Assembly: GCF_007830635.1 (NCBI RefSeq)
Contig: NZ_VLLA01000010.1
Coordinates: 208,223 to 272,222, forward strand
From: Bradyrhizobium huanghuaihaiense
Lineage (GTDB): Bacteria; Pseudomonadota; Alphaproteobacteria; Rhizobiales; Xanthobacteraceae
DNA: 64,000 bases
Direction of reading: 5' to 3'
In this document: positions 17,951 through 26,855 of the stretch, piece after piece
Layout: each line of letters opens with the position of its first letter
Numbering within the stretch: position 1 is the stretch's first letter
Program-made: the position numbers and the translations under genes
The notes under the pieces: generated by a model
Seen by the model: the letters and a program-made list of their open reading frames with translations, nothing else
What the model was told of the DNA's origin: nothing
Databases searched by the model: none

Positions 17951-19627
17951 TCATTCGGGCAGCCCTGCTTGCCGCAATCCCTCTTCATACCGCGCGACGT
18001 CCTCAGCACGTCGATAAGGGCCAAGCACTTCCTTGAGATTGGAAAGGCGCAGCGTGGGGCTCAGTTCTCGCAGCCGAGCCACTGCCTTGTGTGCTTGCTC
18101 CGGCCGACCGGCCATTGCGTTGCTTGCGGCGGTGACACGTAATCCAGGTTGATAGTCCGGACTGCACTGCAGTGCCATTGCCGCCCATGATGCCGCTTCG
18201 TCATAGCGCTCCAAAAAGAAATGCCCATATGCGGTTCCGGCTCGCATGCCCATCAGCCACGGATCAAGTGGGCTCAGGCGAATGGCACGCGCGAAGCGCT
18301 CGATCGCCGATTCCGGCTCGCCGAGCCAGAGTTTTACCCAGCCGCCGAAATTCCATGCCTCAGCCAAATTGGAATTAAGCGCGAGCGCGCGATCAACCAA
18401 GCCGGCACCTACCCCAAGATCCCCAGCAACAAAAGCTAACGCATTCCCGGCAGCGGAGAGCGCGATCGCGTCATCCCTGCCCAACTCAACTGCCCGTTGA
18501 GTGAGCTTCTTCACTTCGGCAATCGCGTTCGCTGTGTCCGGAATCCAGCCATTGATCCTGGCAATGAGGTAGCAAGAGGCTGCACGACCGTAGGCGGTGG
18601 CAAATTCCGGGTCGAGATCGATCGCGCGGTTGAACAGACGCAATGCCTCGTCGTTCGCTTGCCGATTACCAAACTGATGAAGCCGGGCCAAACCGCGCAA
18701 ATAGAGGGTATAGGCGTCGAGACTAGCGGTCGGCTTGCGTTTGGCGCGCTCGATCTCAGCTTTTTCCACCGCAGGCGCGATCGCCCCGACAACGCTCTCA
18801 GTCACCTGATCCTGCAAATCAAAGATGTCGCCGAACTCGCCATCAAACCGGTCGGCCCAAATATGTGCTCCGGTCGCGGCATCGATGAGTTGTCCCGTAA
18901 TGCGCACTCGGTTTGCCGCCTTGCGAACGCTCCCTTCCAACACGTAGCGCACCCCAAGCTCGCGTCCCACCTGCTTCACGTCGACGGCGCGCGACTTGTA
19001 GGTGAAGCTGGAGTTTCGGGCGATGACAAATGGCGCCTTGAAACGGGACAGCGCCGTGATGATGTCCTCGGCCATTCCATCGGCAAAGTATTCCTGTTCG
19101 ACATCGCCTGACATATTCTGGAACGGAAGCACCGCAATGGAAGGTCTGTCGGGCAGCGGAGGCGGGCTCTCGGCCTCGGCAGCAAGAACTGGCGCAGCCT
19201 CTCGCGCTTCAGCCGGCGCACCGACCTCAAAGGCCCTGATTGGCTCCTGAATGTTCCTTACATGTTGAACGCCAGGATCCGCACCCGGATCTGTGACCAA
19301 GGCTCGCGCGGGCATTTCTTCCTCGATGACCTTGCCAACGAACCGGAGGCCTCTGCGAGAAACCGTCCGGATCAGGCGTTGCTCCTTGCCGGTGTCCCCG
19401 ATTGCCCTGCGCACGGCATTGACGTGGCTGGTCAGCGTGGATTCGGACACGATCCGTCCTTCCCACACCGCCTTCAGAAGATCATCCCTTGTGACGACCT
19501 GTTCCCGGTTCTGGACCAGGAAGAGCAGCAGATCGAACACCTTCGGTCCAACGGCGATGAGTTCGGAGCCTCGCTTGAGCTCGCGCCGGTTAGCGTCGAG
19601 GCAATAATCTTCGAACAGAAGCGGCAC
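17951..19627 (-). CDS. Winged-helix regulator with TolB-like and TPR domains
   Basis: A 558-aa protein from GTG 19627, preferred because AAGGA lies 6 bases upstream; an alternative ATG at 19714 adds 29 unconvincing residues. Residues 1-100 form an OmpR/CadC-type winged helix (VFDLLLFLVQNREQVVTRDD, VSESTLTSHVNAVRRAIGD). After a Pro/Ala-rich linker comes a TolB-N-like block (PSIAVLPFQNMSGDVEQEYF, GMAEDIITALSRF), then TPR-type repeats to the end. No transmembrane segment is clear. Such proteins are often listed as adenylate cyclase-like, but no cyclase domain is present. The target is unknown; it is divergent from an AraC gene. Confidence 0.85.
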   Translation of the reverse strand: MPLLFEDYCLDANRRELKRGSELIAVGPKVFDLLLFLVQNREQVVTRDDLLKAVWEGRIVSESTLTSHVNAVRRAIGDTGKEQRLIRTVSRRGLRFVGKVIEEEMPARALVTDPGADPGVQHVRNIQEPIRAFEVGAPAEAREAAPVLAAEAESPPPLPDRPSIAVLPFQNMSGDVEQEYFADGMAEDIITALSRFKAPFVIARNSSFTYKSRAVDVKQVGRELGVRYVLEGSVRKAANRVRITGQLIDAATGAHIWADRFDGEFGDIFDLQDQVTESVVGAIAPAVEKAEIERAKRKPTASLDAYTLYLRGLARLHQFGNRQANDEALRLFNRAIDLDPEFATAYGRAASCYLIARINGWIPDTANAIAEVKKLTQRAVELGRDDAIALSAAGNALAFVAGDLGVGAGLVDRALALNSNLAEAWNFGGWVKLWLGEPESAIERFARAIRLSPLDPWLMGMRAGTAYGHFFLERYDEAASWAAMALQCSPDYQPGLRVTAASNAMAGRPEQAHKAVARLRELSPTLRLSNLKEVLGPYRRAEDVARYEEGLRQAGLPE

Positions 19628-19868
19628 TTCTGATCCTTCTTGGACAAGAAGCCACGGAAAACCCAATCGCAATTCAAGCCGGCTGCAAGGCTTTTTCCGC
19701 TCGGAACAGTACACGTTTTCTCACCCTTCGGGAACAAGCCCGGTTCGATAAATGGTTGGCCCGGTCCGCACCCGACGCACATTGAGCTTCGCGATTGACG
19801 CAAACAATCCGGCCGCCCGGCATTTCGTCCCGCCACCTGCATCGCATCCCCAATGCGAGGATACGTTC

Positions 19869-20822
19869 ATGAACAAGCATATCTTGCGCGATTCCTTGGA
19901 TGACGCATCAGTTGCGCCTGAGGCATGCCAAGTAATCAGTCCGGCCAATGCCGAGCGCCCTCACGCCGGTGCGGTAACGGCGCGAGTGCTCGGGACCACC
20001 GCATTTCGCATGGCTTTGGATACCTCCGGTGCCGCGATCGCCCGCCGGAAATACAAACGAGTGCACGACGTCTGCGGGCCCAAGACCCATCACGTCATCA
20101 TGGCCTACAACGGCTCGGTGCAGCGCATGGAACGGCGGTCGGGACGATCAGTTGCGACCGGAACGTTCCGTCCCGGGGCTGTGATAATCATTCCCGAAGG
20201 ATCAAGCTCCCGATGGGACATTCCAAAACCTGTTGATGTCGTTGAGTTCTATCTTCCGCACGCGACGCTCGAGCGCGTGGCCGAAGAAGCCGACACCGCC
20301 GGACCGGTCAATCTCCTGGAGCGAACGGCGCATCCCGACCCCGTTACATCCCGGTTGCTCTTGACCGCGGCAGATACCCTGGAGGGCAATGAGGCTCTGG
20401 ATACGCTGTTCAGGCGTCAACTGACAAGCCTTCTGGCCACGCGTCTCCTGGCTGCGCACTCCGGCTTGCCAACCACGATCCAGCCGACCATGGGTGGCCT
20501 TTCGCCAAAGGTGCTGAGCCGCGCCATCGAGCGCCTGCGCCCGGACAGCGATGCGGACGTCTCTCTCGCCGCGCTCGCCTCGGATGCCGGTCTGTCGCGC
20601 TTCCACTTCTGCCGCGCTTTCAAGAAAAGCACCGGGCTGTCGCCGCATGCCTGGCTGCGTCAGCACCGGCTCGAGGAGGCCAAAAACATGCTGCGCGACA
20701 CCGACGCGTCGGTCATCTCGGTCGCAGTCGCGCTTGGCTATTCCTCCCAGACCGCGTTCGCCGCTGCCTTCAGGAAGCTGACCGGCGAGACCCCGAGCAA
20801 TTGGCGACGGCGTGCACGTTGA
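19869..20822 (+). CDS. AraC family transcriptional regulator
   Basis: A 317-aa regulator from ATG 19869 (GAGGA site 8 bases upstream). The N-terminal ligand domain contains cupin-like strands (RPGAVIIIPEGSSSRWDIP). The C-terminal third has two helix-turn-helix units with the family sequence LSRFHFCRAFKKSTGLSPHAW and ISVAVALGYSSQTAFAAAFRKL. It is divergent from the winged-helix/TPR gene across 241 bp. It could control that gene or the promoter element pair on either side. Confidence 0.9.
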   Translation: MNKHILRDSLDDASVAPEACQVISPANAERPHAGAVTARVLGTTAFRMALDTSGAAIARRKYKRVHDVCGPKTHHVIMAYNGSVQRMERRSGRSVATGTFRPGAVIIIPEGSSSRWDIPKPVDVVEFYLPHATLERVAEEADTAGPVNLLERTAHPDPVTSRLLLTAADTLEGNEALDTLFRRQLTSLLATRLLAAHSGLPTTIQPTMGGLSPKVLSRAIERLRPDSDADVSLAALASDAGLSRFHFCRAFKKSTGLSPHAWLRQHRLEEAKNMLRDTDASVISVAVALGYSSQTAFAAAFRKLTGETPSNWRRRAR

Positions 20823-21083
20823 CAGCATCGCCGATGCGGGGAACTGCATCATCGTTAAAGACGGAGCGGAGAGCCTGCCTCGGCCCTCGACGCCCGTTCT
20901 CATGCGGGCGGAAGTCGCGTGCGCACGACCGGTGCGGCCTGGAGCACGGATCGCAAGTGTCCAGGCCCCGTGACACCGATGAAGCTCGGGCGTCAGATGA
21001 CGAGGCCGCGGAGGCAAGCATGCTCTAACGGCCAACGCGAGCCAGTAGGATATATGCGATCTCCCGAACAACGCGACCAGGCG

Positions 21084-22088
21084 CTACCTGCTAGTCTGCC
21101 CAAGGGGAGTCATCGCCGCCTGCCCGCCGCCCATGCGGCTCGTAGCGTCAGCCGACTTAATAGGATTGGGCTCCGGGGAGGTCGCAACCGCGCTGCTTAC
21201 GATGCGACCCTGCAGCGGTTTGGGCATCAGCTCGACCATCGCTGCATCGGGACTTCCCGCCCGAGCCACCTTATCGGTGGTGACGAGATTGGTCAGTCGC
21301 AATTCATCCCGAGACAGTTCATGCAGATCTTCCCACGGTGGCACGTTCAGCGACAGCGACAACAGATCGCCCGCGCCGCCCATATCGAAGGTGTACTTGG
21401 CAAGACGCCCGATATCGCGTTCCACGATCATCAGATCATCTGCGCTGTAGGTTGCGGCCTTAGCGTCATTGGCACGGTCCCCAAGCCAGATCTGATGTAC
21501 CCGGACGTGGGCAGTCTCGGGCACGTAACGCGTCTTGCCCGACAGCAGAAGGAACACGCACATCGATTCGCAATAGGCTACGGGCGCCATATTGGCAGGA
21601 GCACCTTGAGCGGTATTGGTCTGGACGCTGACGCCGACGGTGGTCAGTGCCCCAAGCTCGCGGAAACGCCTTCCAAGCGCGATTGAGGCGTTGACCGAAC
21701 CGCCGCTGGAATCCAGCACGATGGTCGCGCCGCCGAGTTGTCGCCCATGGGCGAATTCATCAAAGTCCCTTGGACTGTCGGCGGTCACGATCCCGGCTGC
21801 GCGGACCCAGCCCCGGCAATTCGGCTGGCAATCGACCCAAGTGAACTTCATCGGCAGTTTGCGTTCTTCGAGAGCGACGCCGGCATGGACCGAACCGCTC
21901 AGCACAGCCATCAAAGCGATGCAGAGGAAGGCGCCAACGAGCAGCATCCATCCCCGGATTTCCGTCCAACGACTGTGATCCGAAGCTCGATTGGTGATGC
22001 GGATGCGCTCCGAGGTGTCGACCTTCGAGATTGTCGCCAGGTTGATCAAGAGCGAAACGGCCAGCAGGTACACTGGAATCACGAACAT
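21084..22088 (-). CDS. Membrane-anchored ClpP/crotonase-fold-like envelope protein
   Basis: A 334-aa protein. Two hydrophobic stretches lie at about 1-20 and 46-68, the second ending in a signal-peptidase-like GSVHA. The outside domain has the ClpP-like pattern GGATIVLDSSGGSVNASIAL, then a Cys-containing motif CESMCVFLLLSGKTR where such proteins carry the nucleophile region, then VRVHQIW. Similar Bradyrhizobium proteins (COG3904-like) are thought to be periplasmic hydrolase-like. The Ala/Pro/Ser-rich C-terminus looks disordered. It may be expressed from promoter element copy B. Confidence 0.65.
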   Translation of the reverse strand: MFVIPVYLLAVSLLINLATISKVDTSERIRITNRASDHSRWTEIRGWMLLVGAFLCIALMAVLSGSVHAGVALEERKLPMKFTWVDCQPNCRGWVRAAGIVTADSPRDFDEFAHGRQLGGATIVLDSSGGSVNASIALGRRFRELGALTTVGVSVQTNTAQGAPANMAPVAYCESMCVFLLLSGKTRYVPETAHVRVHQIWLGDRANDAKAATYSADDLMIVERDIGRLAKYTFDMGGAGDLLSLSLNVPPWEDLHELSRDELRLTNLVTTDKVARAGSPDAAMVELMPKPLQGRIVSSAVATSPEPNPIKSADATSRMGGGQAAMTPLGQTSR

Positions 22089-22187
22089 GATTGCGTAACC
22101 TCGATGGACTGTCGGATGGGGTCGGCCGTGCCGCGCTGGCGTACATACACCGGCGACAGCTGATGGTGCCCGGCTGACGGTACGGCT

Positions 22188-22304
22188 TCAGAACCGGCGC
22201 TTTGCCTGGGTTGATGCTTGGCCCGCCATTTTGGGCCGGTTGGATGCTGACTCAGCCGTCTTGCGAGCAAAACCTGACAGTGCGCTTGCATCTATGATGC
22301 TCAT
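22188..22304 (-). CDS. Possible 38-aa small protein
   Basis: Starts at ATG 22304 with a strong GAGGAG ribosome site 7 bases upstream and ends at TGA 22188. The product (MSIIDASALSGFARK..., ending QAKRRF) is polar and basic at the end. It is the first start codon after promoter element copy B, about 80 nt downstream of the predicted start of transcription. No family recognised. An overlapping frame at 22079-22291 lacks a ribosome site. Confidence 0.45.
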   Translation of the reverse strand: MSIIDASALSGFARKTAESASNRPKMAGQASTQAKRRF

Positions 22305-22385
22305 CACGGAACTCCTCAGTCGTCTTGCCGTTCGAAATCGGCGCTAGGCAATCGCTGGACATTTCGTGTGCCTTGCTTCGTCGCG

Positions 22386-22471
22386 ATCGAACATAGTTAA
22401 GGGACCGGGCGAATTTCTTTGCTTCGCATGCTTTCGTTTTGTCATTTTTTGCTGGCCGGAGATGACAGATG
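22386..22471 (-). promoter_or_regulatory. Conserved promoter element, copy B
   Basis: The second copy of the element at 17554-17640. The core at 22418-22456 matches at 35 of 39 positions, and the same CTATGTTCGAT block lies 21 nt further on in the minus-strand direction. It is upstream of the 38-aa frame and the ClpP-like gene, and directly downstream of the AraC gene at 22517-23491. Constant spacing between the two conserved blocks argues for a functional operator plus promoter. Confidence 0.6.
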
Positions 22472-22516
22472 TTGAATCACCAACAGCAAAGGGTGAGGCC
22501 GTTGCGAGCTGCGGAT

Positions 22517-23491
22517 TCACGCCAGCATGAGAGCCTGCTTGATAAAAGCCGGTGACGAATCGTGTTGTCGCGATCCAAGCTCGCGGCGATATTGGCCCGG
22601 CGCCTGGCCTGTTGCTTGCCTGAATGCGCGCGTAAAACTGGCTTGGTCGGAAAAGCTGAGCGCCAGCGCAATGTCCATCAACGATCGCTCACCTTGCACC
22701 AACAAGGCTTTCGCGCGGTCAAGCCGCCTGGCGCTAACGTAGCGATGAGGAGGTTGCCCGACGGCTTGCTTGAAGGCACGGGCAAAATGGTATCGGCTCA
22801 GGCAAGCAGTGGATGCCATGAGATCAAGGGTGAGATCGCCTTCCAGGTTCGTTTCGATGTAATCCAGCACACGCTGAAGCCTGCGTCGATCGAGCGCTCC
22901 ACTTGCGCGAGAGACAATGGGCTGGCCGGCCGGTGCCCCGATGCACTTTTGAACCAACCTCGCCGCCAGGCTGGATGCAAGGTTCTCGATGAGCAGACTG
23001 CCGGCGGACGTTTCGGCCTGCAATTCCGCCGAGATTGCACGTCCGATCTCGGCCAGCAGCGGATCTTCGAAAGCGCTTTCGTAGCTCAGCGCGTGGACTG
23101 CGGCCAGATCGATATTGATATTGAAAGGCGCGAAGTGGCTGAGTGGAAGATGGATATGCAGAATTCCCGACATATCTTCGGCGATGTCAACCGAACCTTC
23201 CTGCAGACCGGGAGGAGACAGCCAAACCGTACCTCGCCTTGCGATGACCCGGCTTTCGATGCCTGGGGCGCGCCGCGTAACCAGCGATTCATTGCCGTGA
23301 GTATCGAAGCAAATCCTGATGTCGGATTGTGGAGTTCTCCATGGGATCACCCCTTTGCGAACGGTCCCACACAGCTGGGCCGACAGGCCTAACCAACCTC
23401 GATCCGCCGAAGATGACAGGACCCCCTCGAAACCGTAGTGCTCCAATCCATATCGGGTTGCAGTAGCCGCCTGATCAAGTTGGATGTCCAA
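22517..23491 (-). CDS. AraC family transcriptional regulator
   Basis: A 324-aa regulator with a distinctive N-terminal domain (VIPWRTPQSDIRICFDTH, GTVWLSPPGLQEGSVDI) and a C-terminal double helix-turn-helix (LSRYHFARAFKQAVGQPPHRY, LMDIALALSFSDQASFTRAF). It is a clear paralogue of the regulator at 28043-29005: both domains align along their length. It lies just upstream, in transcription order, of promoter element copy B and is the leading candidate to bind it. Confidence 0.92.
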   Translation of the reverse strand: MDIQLDQAATATRYGLEHYGFEGVLSSSADRGWLGLSAQLCGTVRKGVIPWRTPQSDIRICFDTHGNESLVTRRAPGIESRVIARRGTVWLSPPGLQEGSVDIAEDMSGILHIHLPLSHFAPFNINIDLAAVHALSYESAFEDPLLAEIGRAISAELQAETSAGSLLIENLASSLAARLVQKCIGAPAGQPIVSRASGALDRRRLQRVLDYIETNLEGDLTLDLMASTACLSRYHFARAFKQAVGQPPHRYVSARRLDRAKALLVQGERSLMDIALALSFSDQASFTRAFRQATGQAPGQYRRELGSRQHDSSPAFIKQALMLA

Positions 23492-23605
23492 GACACGCTC
23501 CTACAGAGTTAGAGCTTCAACGTTGTTCAGCCCGGAATCCGGGAGACTGAGGTCCTGAGATCGGCGGCGTCCCCCATCATGGCCGGTTTTGCAAGCCAGG
23601 TTTCC

Positions 23606-24100
23606 TCATGCCGCAGCTTTGCGCAGAACAACAAGCCTGGCTTTCTGAACCAGAACAACGTCGCCGCGCTGGTTTATCGTCCGGCTGAGAAGGACGATCG
23701 TTCCGCGGTCGCGCCGCGTGCGTGACGGCGTGACTTCGACGACTTCGCTCTCGACGTGGAGCACGTCGCCGGGACGGACCGGTGCCGCCCAGCTCACTTC
23801 GCCCCCGGCGCCGACGAAGCCGCCGGCGAGTGGCGGACCGCTCTCGACGTTGAGACGCATTGTGATCGCGGCGGTGTGCCAGCCGCTCGCCACCAAGCCC
23901 TTGAAGAACGTCCGCTCGGCAGCGTGCTCGTCCGTATGGAAGGGTTGCGGATCGAACTGAACAGCGAATGCCTTGATCTGCGCTTCGTCGAGCCTGTACG
24001 TTCCGGTGGTGAAGCGTTGCCCGGCCTGAAGGTCGTCAAGATAGAGCCCTTCTGCTGGAATTTGTCTTGCAGCCTCGCGGCTCACTTGGACCATGGTCAT
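23606..24100 (-). CDS. MaoC-like hotdog-fold dehydratase
   Basis: A 164-aa protein from ATG 24100 (GGAGG site just upstream). The MaoC hydratase signature is present: FDPQPFHTDEHAAERTFFKG with the catalytic-type Asp/His pair, then GLVASGWHTAAITMRL. Length and single domain fit bacterial (R)-specific enoyl-CoA hydratase-like proteins. It is the last gene of a minus-strand group with an SRPBCC protein and two small proteins; the substrate is unknown. Confidence 0.88.
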   Translation of the reverse strand: MTMVQVSREAARQIPAEGLYLDDLQAGQRFTTGTYRLDEAQIKAFAVQFDPQPFHTDEHAAERTFFKGLVASGWHTAAITMRLNVESGPPLAGGFVGAGGEVSWAAPVRPGDVLHVESEVVEVTPSRTRRDRGTIVLLSRTINQRGDVVLVQKARLVVLRKAAA

Positions 24101-24110
24101 GTGGGCCTCC

Positions 24111-24593
24111 TCAGGCTGCGATGCTGGAGCGGCCTGCATTCGCACGCCCAGCCTTGTTCCGGGCTTCGATGGCCCTGACGGAGTCTTCAAACGCCTTGTC
24201 CAGAACCCGCCTCCCGATCCTTCCGAGCACGAAGCCGAGCAGCCGCCCCGTCAGATTCTTGCCGTCGCGTATGACGACCACATCGATGTCTGTCGTGCCG
24301 TCGGGCTGACGCGTGAAGGTGTAGATGTGCCCCGACGCGCTACCCCACACGTTGGAATCGATCGTCGTGAGGACGACGCGGGCAGGATCGGACCAGTCGT
24401 AGTGCAGGCGCTCCCAGATCCCGCCCGAGCCTTCCGTGACATCGGCATGCGAGCCGCTCTGATGATGTACCTTGAGATACGCATCGCTGCTGTTGCCAAA
24501 CAGCTTCGAGCGGCCGGGTCCGAAATCGGTCAGGCCGGCCACGTACTGCTCGGGCGTCGCAGTGGTCCTCCGATGAAGGCGGATGGTGGACAT
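24111..24593 (-). CDS. SRPBCC-like (polyketide cyclase/START fold) protein
   Basis: A 160-aa protein whose pattern of strands with a long C-terminal helix (KNLTGRLLGFVLGRIGRRVLDKAFEDSVRAIEARN) fits the SRPBCC ligand-binding fold. Conserved features such as GGIWERLHYDWSDP and a repeated hydrophobic/aromatic pattern support this. It is 10 bp from the MaoC gene start and likely co-transcribed. A small hydrophobic ligand is the usual expectation for the fold; none can be named. Confidence 0.75.
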   Translation of the reverse strand: MSTIRLHRRTTATPEQYVAGLTDFGPGRSKLFGNSSDAYLKVHHQSGSHADVTEGSGGIWERLHYDWSDPARVVLTTIDSNVWGSASGHIYTFTRQPDGTTDIDVVVIRDGKNLTGRLLGFVLGRIGRRVLDKAFEDSVRAIEARNKAGRANAGRSSIAA

Positions 24594-24606
24594 GTGCAGT
24601 TTCCCT

Positions 24607-24634
24607 GGCTGCGTTCCGCTTGGCGAACGCAGCC
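24607..24634. terminator. Perfect 10-bp intergenic hairpin
   Basis: Arms GGCTGCGTTC (24607-24616) and GAACGCAGCC (24625-24634) with an 8-nt loop lie between the 24649 gene and the SRPBCC gene. No U tract follows on either strand, so it is not a classic intrinsic terminator. It may be an RNA processing or stability site that sets relative expression within the minus-strand group. Confidence 0.5.
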
Positions 24635-24648
24635 GTTCGAGTCGAAGT

Positions 24649-24975
24649 TCAGTTCGAGGCCGTGCTCGGTTTGCGAACGAGCACGCTGTCGCCTTCCCGG
24701 CTGATCTCGATCACGCCCGCCGGCTTCGGCGTCGAGAGAAGCAGGCGCTGACCCGGTGCGAGGAGAGATACGACGCGGAACGGTGTTCCTGTCTCGCCCT
24801 GCGCCAGAGTGGCGACCACGCGAAAGCCATCGCGCTCGACAGTGTAGTAGGCGACCCCCGATATCCCGCCGAGGTCGATGCTCTTGGCCTCGATGGGACG
24901 CAGCCCTTCTGCCTGGGCGGCCGTCAGGGAGACGAGACCGAATGCAACGGCGAAAAGCGTGTTGCGGATTGACAT
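24649..24975 (-). CDS. Small secreted protein, hypothetical
   Basis: A 108-aa protein from ATG 24975, chosen for its near-perfect AGGAGG site 7 bases upstream. The first 22 residues are a clear signal peptide (FAVAFGLVSLTAAQA), leaving a beta-rich mature domain of about 85 residues with no cysteines. I recognise no family. It lies between the 60-aa gene upstream and the SRPBCC gene downstream. Confidence 0.8.
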   Translation of the reverse strand: MSIRNTLFAVAFGLVSLTAAQAEGLRPIEAKSIDLGGISGVAYYTVERDGFRVVATLAQGETGTPFRVVSLLAPGQRLLLSTPKPAGVIEISREGDSVLVRKPSTASN

Positions 24976-25022
24976 GACGATTCCTCCTAATGGTTGACGA
25001 TCGAGCACAGCGAAGTCGTTGA

Positions 25023-25205
25023 TCACGACAACGGTTCGCCGCCCCGATGAATCCAGGTTCCGTTGATGACGATTGGTGCGTTGTCGGGCTGCCCGCTGAC
25101 CGGATCGGCCGGCGGGAACACACTGTCGTAGATCGCGCGGGCTTCTCGTATCAGGCGGAGCCGTTCGCGCTCGGCCTTCGGGATAAATTGAATGACTTCA
25201 CCCAT
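25023..25205 (-). CDS. 60-aa conserved hypothetical protein
   Basis: A small soluble protein beginning MGEVIQFIPKAERERLRLIREARAIYDSVFPP, with a GGAGG ribosome site before the ATG. The charged amphipathic first half and the PADPVSGQPDN turn are typical of a small protein family I have seen in Bradyrhizobium without a function. It is the first gene of a probable four-gene minus-strand group ending at the MaoC gene. Confidence 0.7.
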   Translation of the reverse strand: MGEVIQFIPKAERERLRLIREARAIYDSVFPPADPVSGQPDNAPIVINGTWIHRGGEPLS

Positions 25206-25346
25206 ATTCGCCTCCAGTTCGTAACGCCGTTGTCCGGCAGGTCATGACTGGCAGGTGGGGCGAAAGGCCTGGGTCAACAGGCCGGGAAATCGGGAGTCAT
25301 CCTTCCAGATTTCGGAAGCTCGACAGCGGAGCTCGCACGGCCCGGT

Positions 25347-26243
25347 CTACTCCGCGAAAACTCGCTTCAGCCGCGGCGCCGCATAGTCTAGGAACGCTCT
25401 TACTTTGATCGGCAGAAACCTGTTGGCCGTGTAGACGAGATTAACCGGCATTGACGGTGGCTGGAATTCATCCAGCAAGGTCGTCAATGTTCCTGCTTCC
25501 GGACCGGCCTCGAGTTGGTAGGCAAAGGCGATGGAAATTCCCACGCCTGCGCGGGCGGCCGTACAAGCCGCTTCCGCGCTGCCCACGGTGAGCCGCGTAT
25601 GCACCGGCGCCGCGACGGTCGCCTTGCCTTTGACGAATGTCCAGACATCGGGGGGCGAGAAGCCGGGATAGCTGATGCAATCATGTCCGGCCAAATCTTC
25701 CGGCGTGCGCGGCGTTCCGCGCGCCGCCAGATAGGCGGGACTCGCGCACACCACCCGGCGCGTCCTGCCGAGCCGCAGCGCGACCAAGCTCGAATCCGGC
25801 AACTCGCCGATGCGCACCGCGACATCGATTTGCTCCTGGGCCAGGCTCAGCTTCTGATCGGTGGGGATCATCCTGACCTTGATGTCCGGATAGGTCTTGA
25901 GGAAGTCCGCGATGATCGGCATGAGGATGATGCGCCCAAGGCCCAATGGGGTCGTCACCGCCAGCTCGCCTGTCGGCGTGGTATACTCGCCGGAGGCGGT
26001 ACGCTCCGCTTCGAGCACATCGGTGAGGATGCGCTTGCAAGCCGCAACGTAGGACGTGCCCGCATCCGTCAGCACCAGCTGCCGGCTCGATCGGTTGAAG
26101 AGCTTCGTCCGCAGGTGAGCCTCGAGCTCGGATACGTTGCGACTGACTGTTGTGAGGGGCGTTTTCAATCGCCGCGCCGCCGCGGACAGGCTGCCCTGCT
26201 CGACCACGGTCAGAAAGGTCGACATCGCTTCCAGGCGATCCAT
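25347..26243 (-). CDS. LysR family transcriptional regulator
   Basis: A 298-aa regulator from ATG 26243 (AAGGGGA site); an upstream ATG adds only five residues. The N-terminal winged helix is clear (MSTFLTVVEQGSLSAAARRL, LTTVSRNVSELEAHL), followed by the periplasmic-binding-like effector domain. It is divergent from the 46-aa gene across about 210 bp that contain inverted repeats, the usual LysR arrangement. Confidence 0.92.
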   Translation of the reverse strand: MDRLEAMSTFLTVVEQGSLSAAARRLKTPLTTVSRNVSELEAHLRTKLFNRSSRQLVLTDAGTSYVAACKRILTDVLEAERTASGEYTTPTGELAVTTPLGLGRIILMPIIADFLKTYPDIKVRMIPTDQKLSLAQEQIDVAVRIGELPDSSLVALRLGRTRRVVCASPAYLAARGTPRTPEDLAGHDCISYPGFSPPDVWTFVKGKATVAAPVHTRLTVGSAEAACTAARAGVGISIAFAYQLEAGPEAGTLTTLLDEFQPPSMPVNLVYTANRFLPIKVRAFLDYAAPRLKRVFAE

Positions 26244-26333
26244 CGGATCCCCTTCCATAATTCGGGAGGATACCTTCCGATTTTGCCATATCGCCCCGGA
26301 CTTCGGAAGACGACGTCGCCCCTATCGAGCGAA

Positions 26334-26352
26334 CCTTCCGCTGCCTGGAAGG
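26334..26352. promoter_or_regulatory. Candidate LysR operator
   Basis: An inverted repeat CCTTCC-N7-GGAAGG lies in the divergent region between the LysR gene and the 46-aa gene. A second, wider-spaced pair, TTCCGA with TCGGAA, lies nearby at about 26275-26308. LysR proteins typically bind a strong inverted repeat in such regions; the assignment is inference from position and symmetry. Confidence 0.4.
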
Positions 26353-26453
26353 ACCCTTTCCACATACGACCCTTTCTCAGGCGGGCTCTCCAATCGATCT
26401 CCTTGGATGATGGCGTGGGAAACGCCGTCCTCAACACTGACAAGGAGAGTTCA

Positions 26454-26594
26454 ATGACAGCGCATATCGAATCCTATCGGTACGAAATCCAGTACAGCGA
26501 CGACGCCGACTTCGTTGCGTATCAGCGCAAGTCGAGCGACGGCGTCTGGCAGACGGTTTCGGCGTGGATGATTCCGGATTCGGCGGATTGCTGA
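26454..26594 (+). CDS. 46-aa hypothetical protein
   Basis: A small acidic protein starting MTAHIESYRYEIQYSDDADF and ending in IPDSADC, preceded by an AAGGAGAG ribosome site. It is divergent from the LysR gene and may be its target. No family recognised. Confidence 0.6.
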   Translation: MTAHIESYRYEIQYSDDADFVAYQRKSSDGVWQTVSAWMIPDSADC

Positions 26595-26855
26595 GTGCCG
26601 GCTGGCCATTGCACAGCCGACCGGTCTTCCGTGTCGGCCGGCTTCGACAATCCGAACTGGCCGAAGCTCGACATATTGCACTCGGTGCAATGTTTCGATT
26701 GCACCGAGAATTGCATCGGATCATTCTGCTCATCCGAGGAGCTCATATCGAGAGGCCAGCGTTCAGAACCATTTCCCGAGCCATTATCGGCGCCAGCCGA
26801 CGAATGTCAGCCTCTCGGAGCATTGAAATCCTAGCTCGGAGCATTGGAGAGCAAA

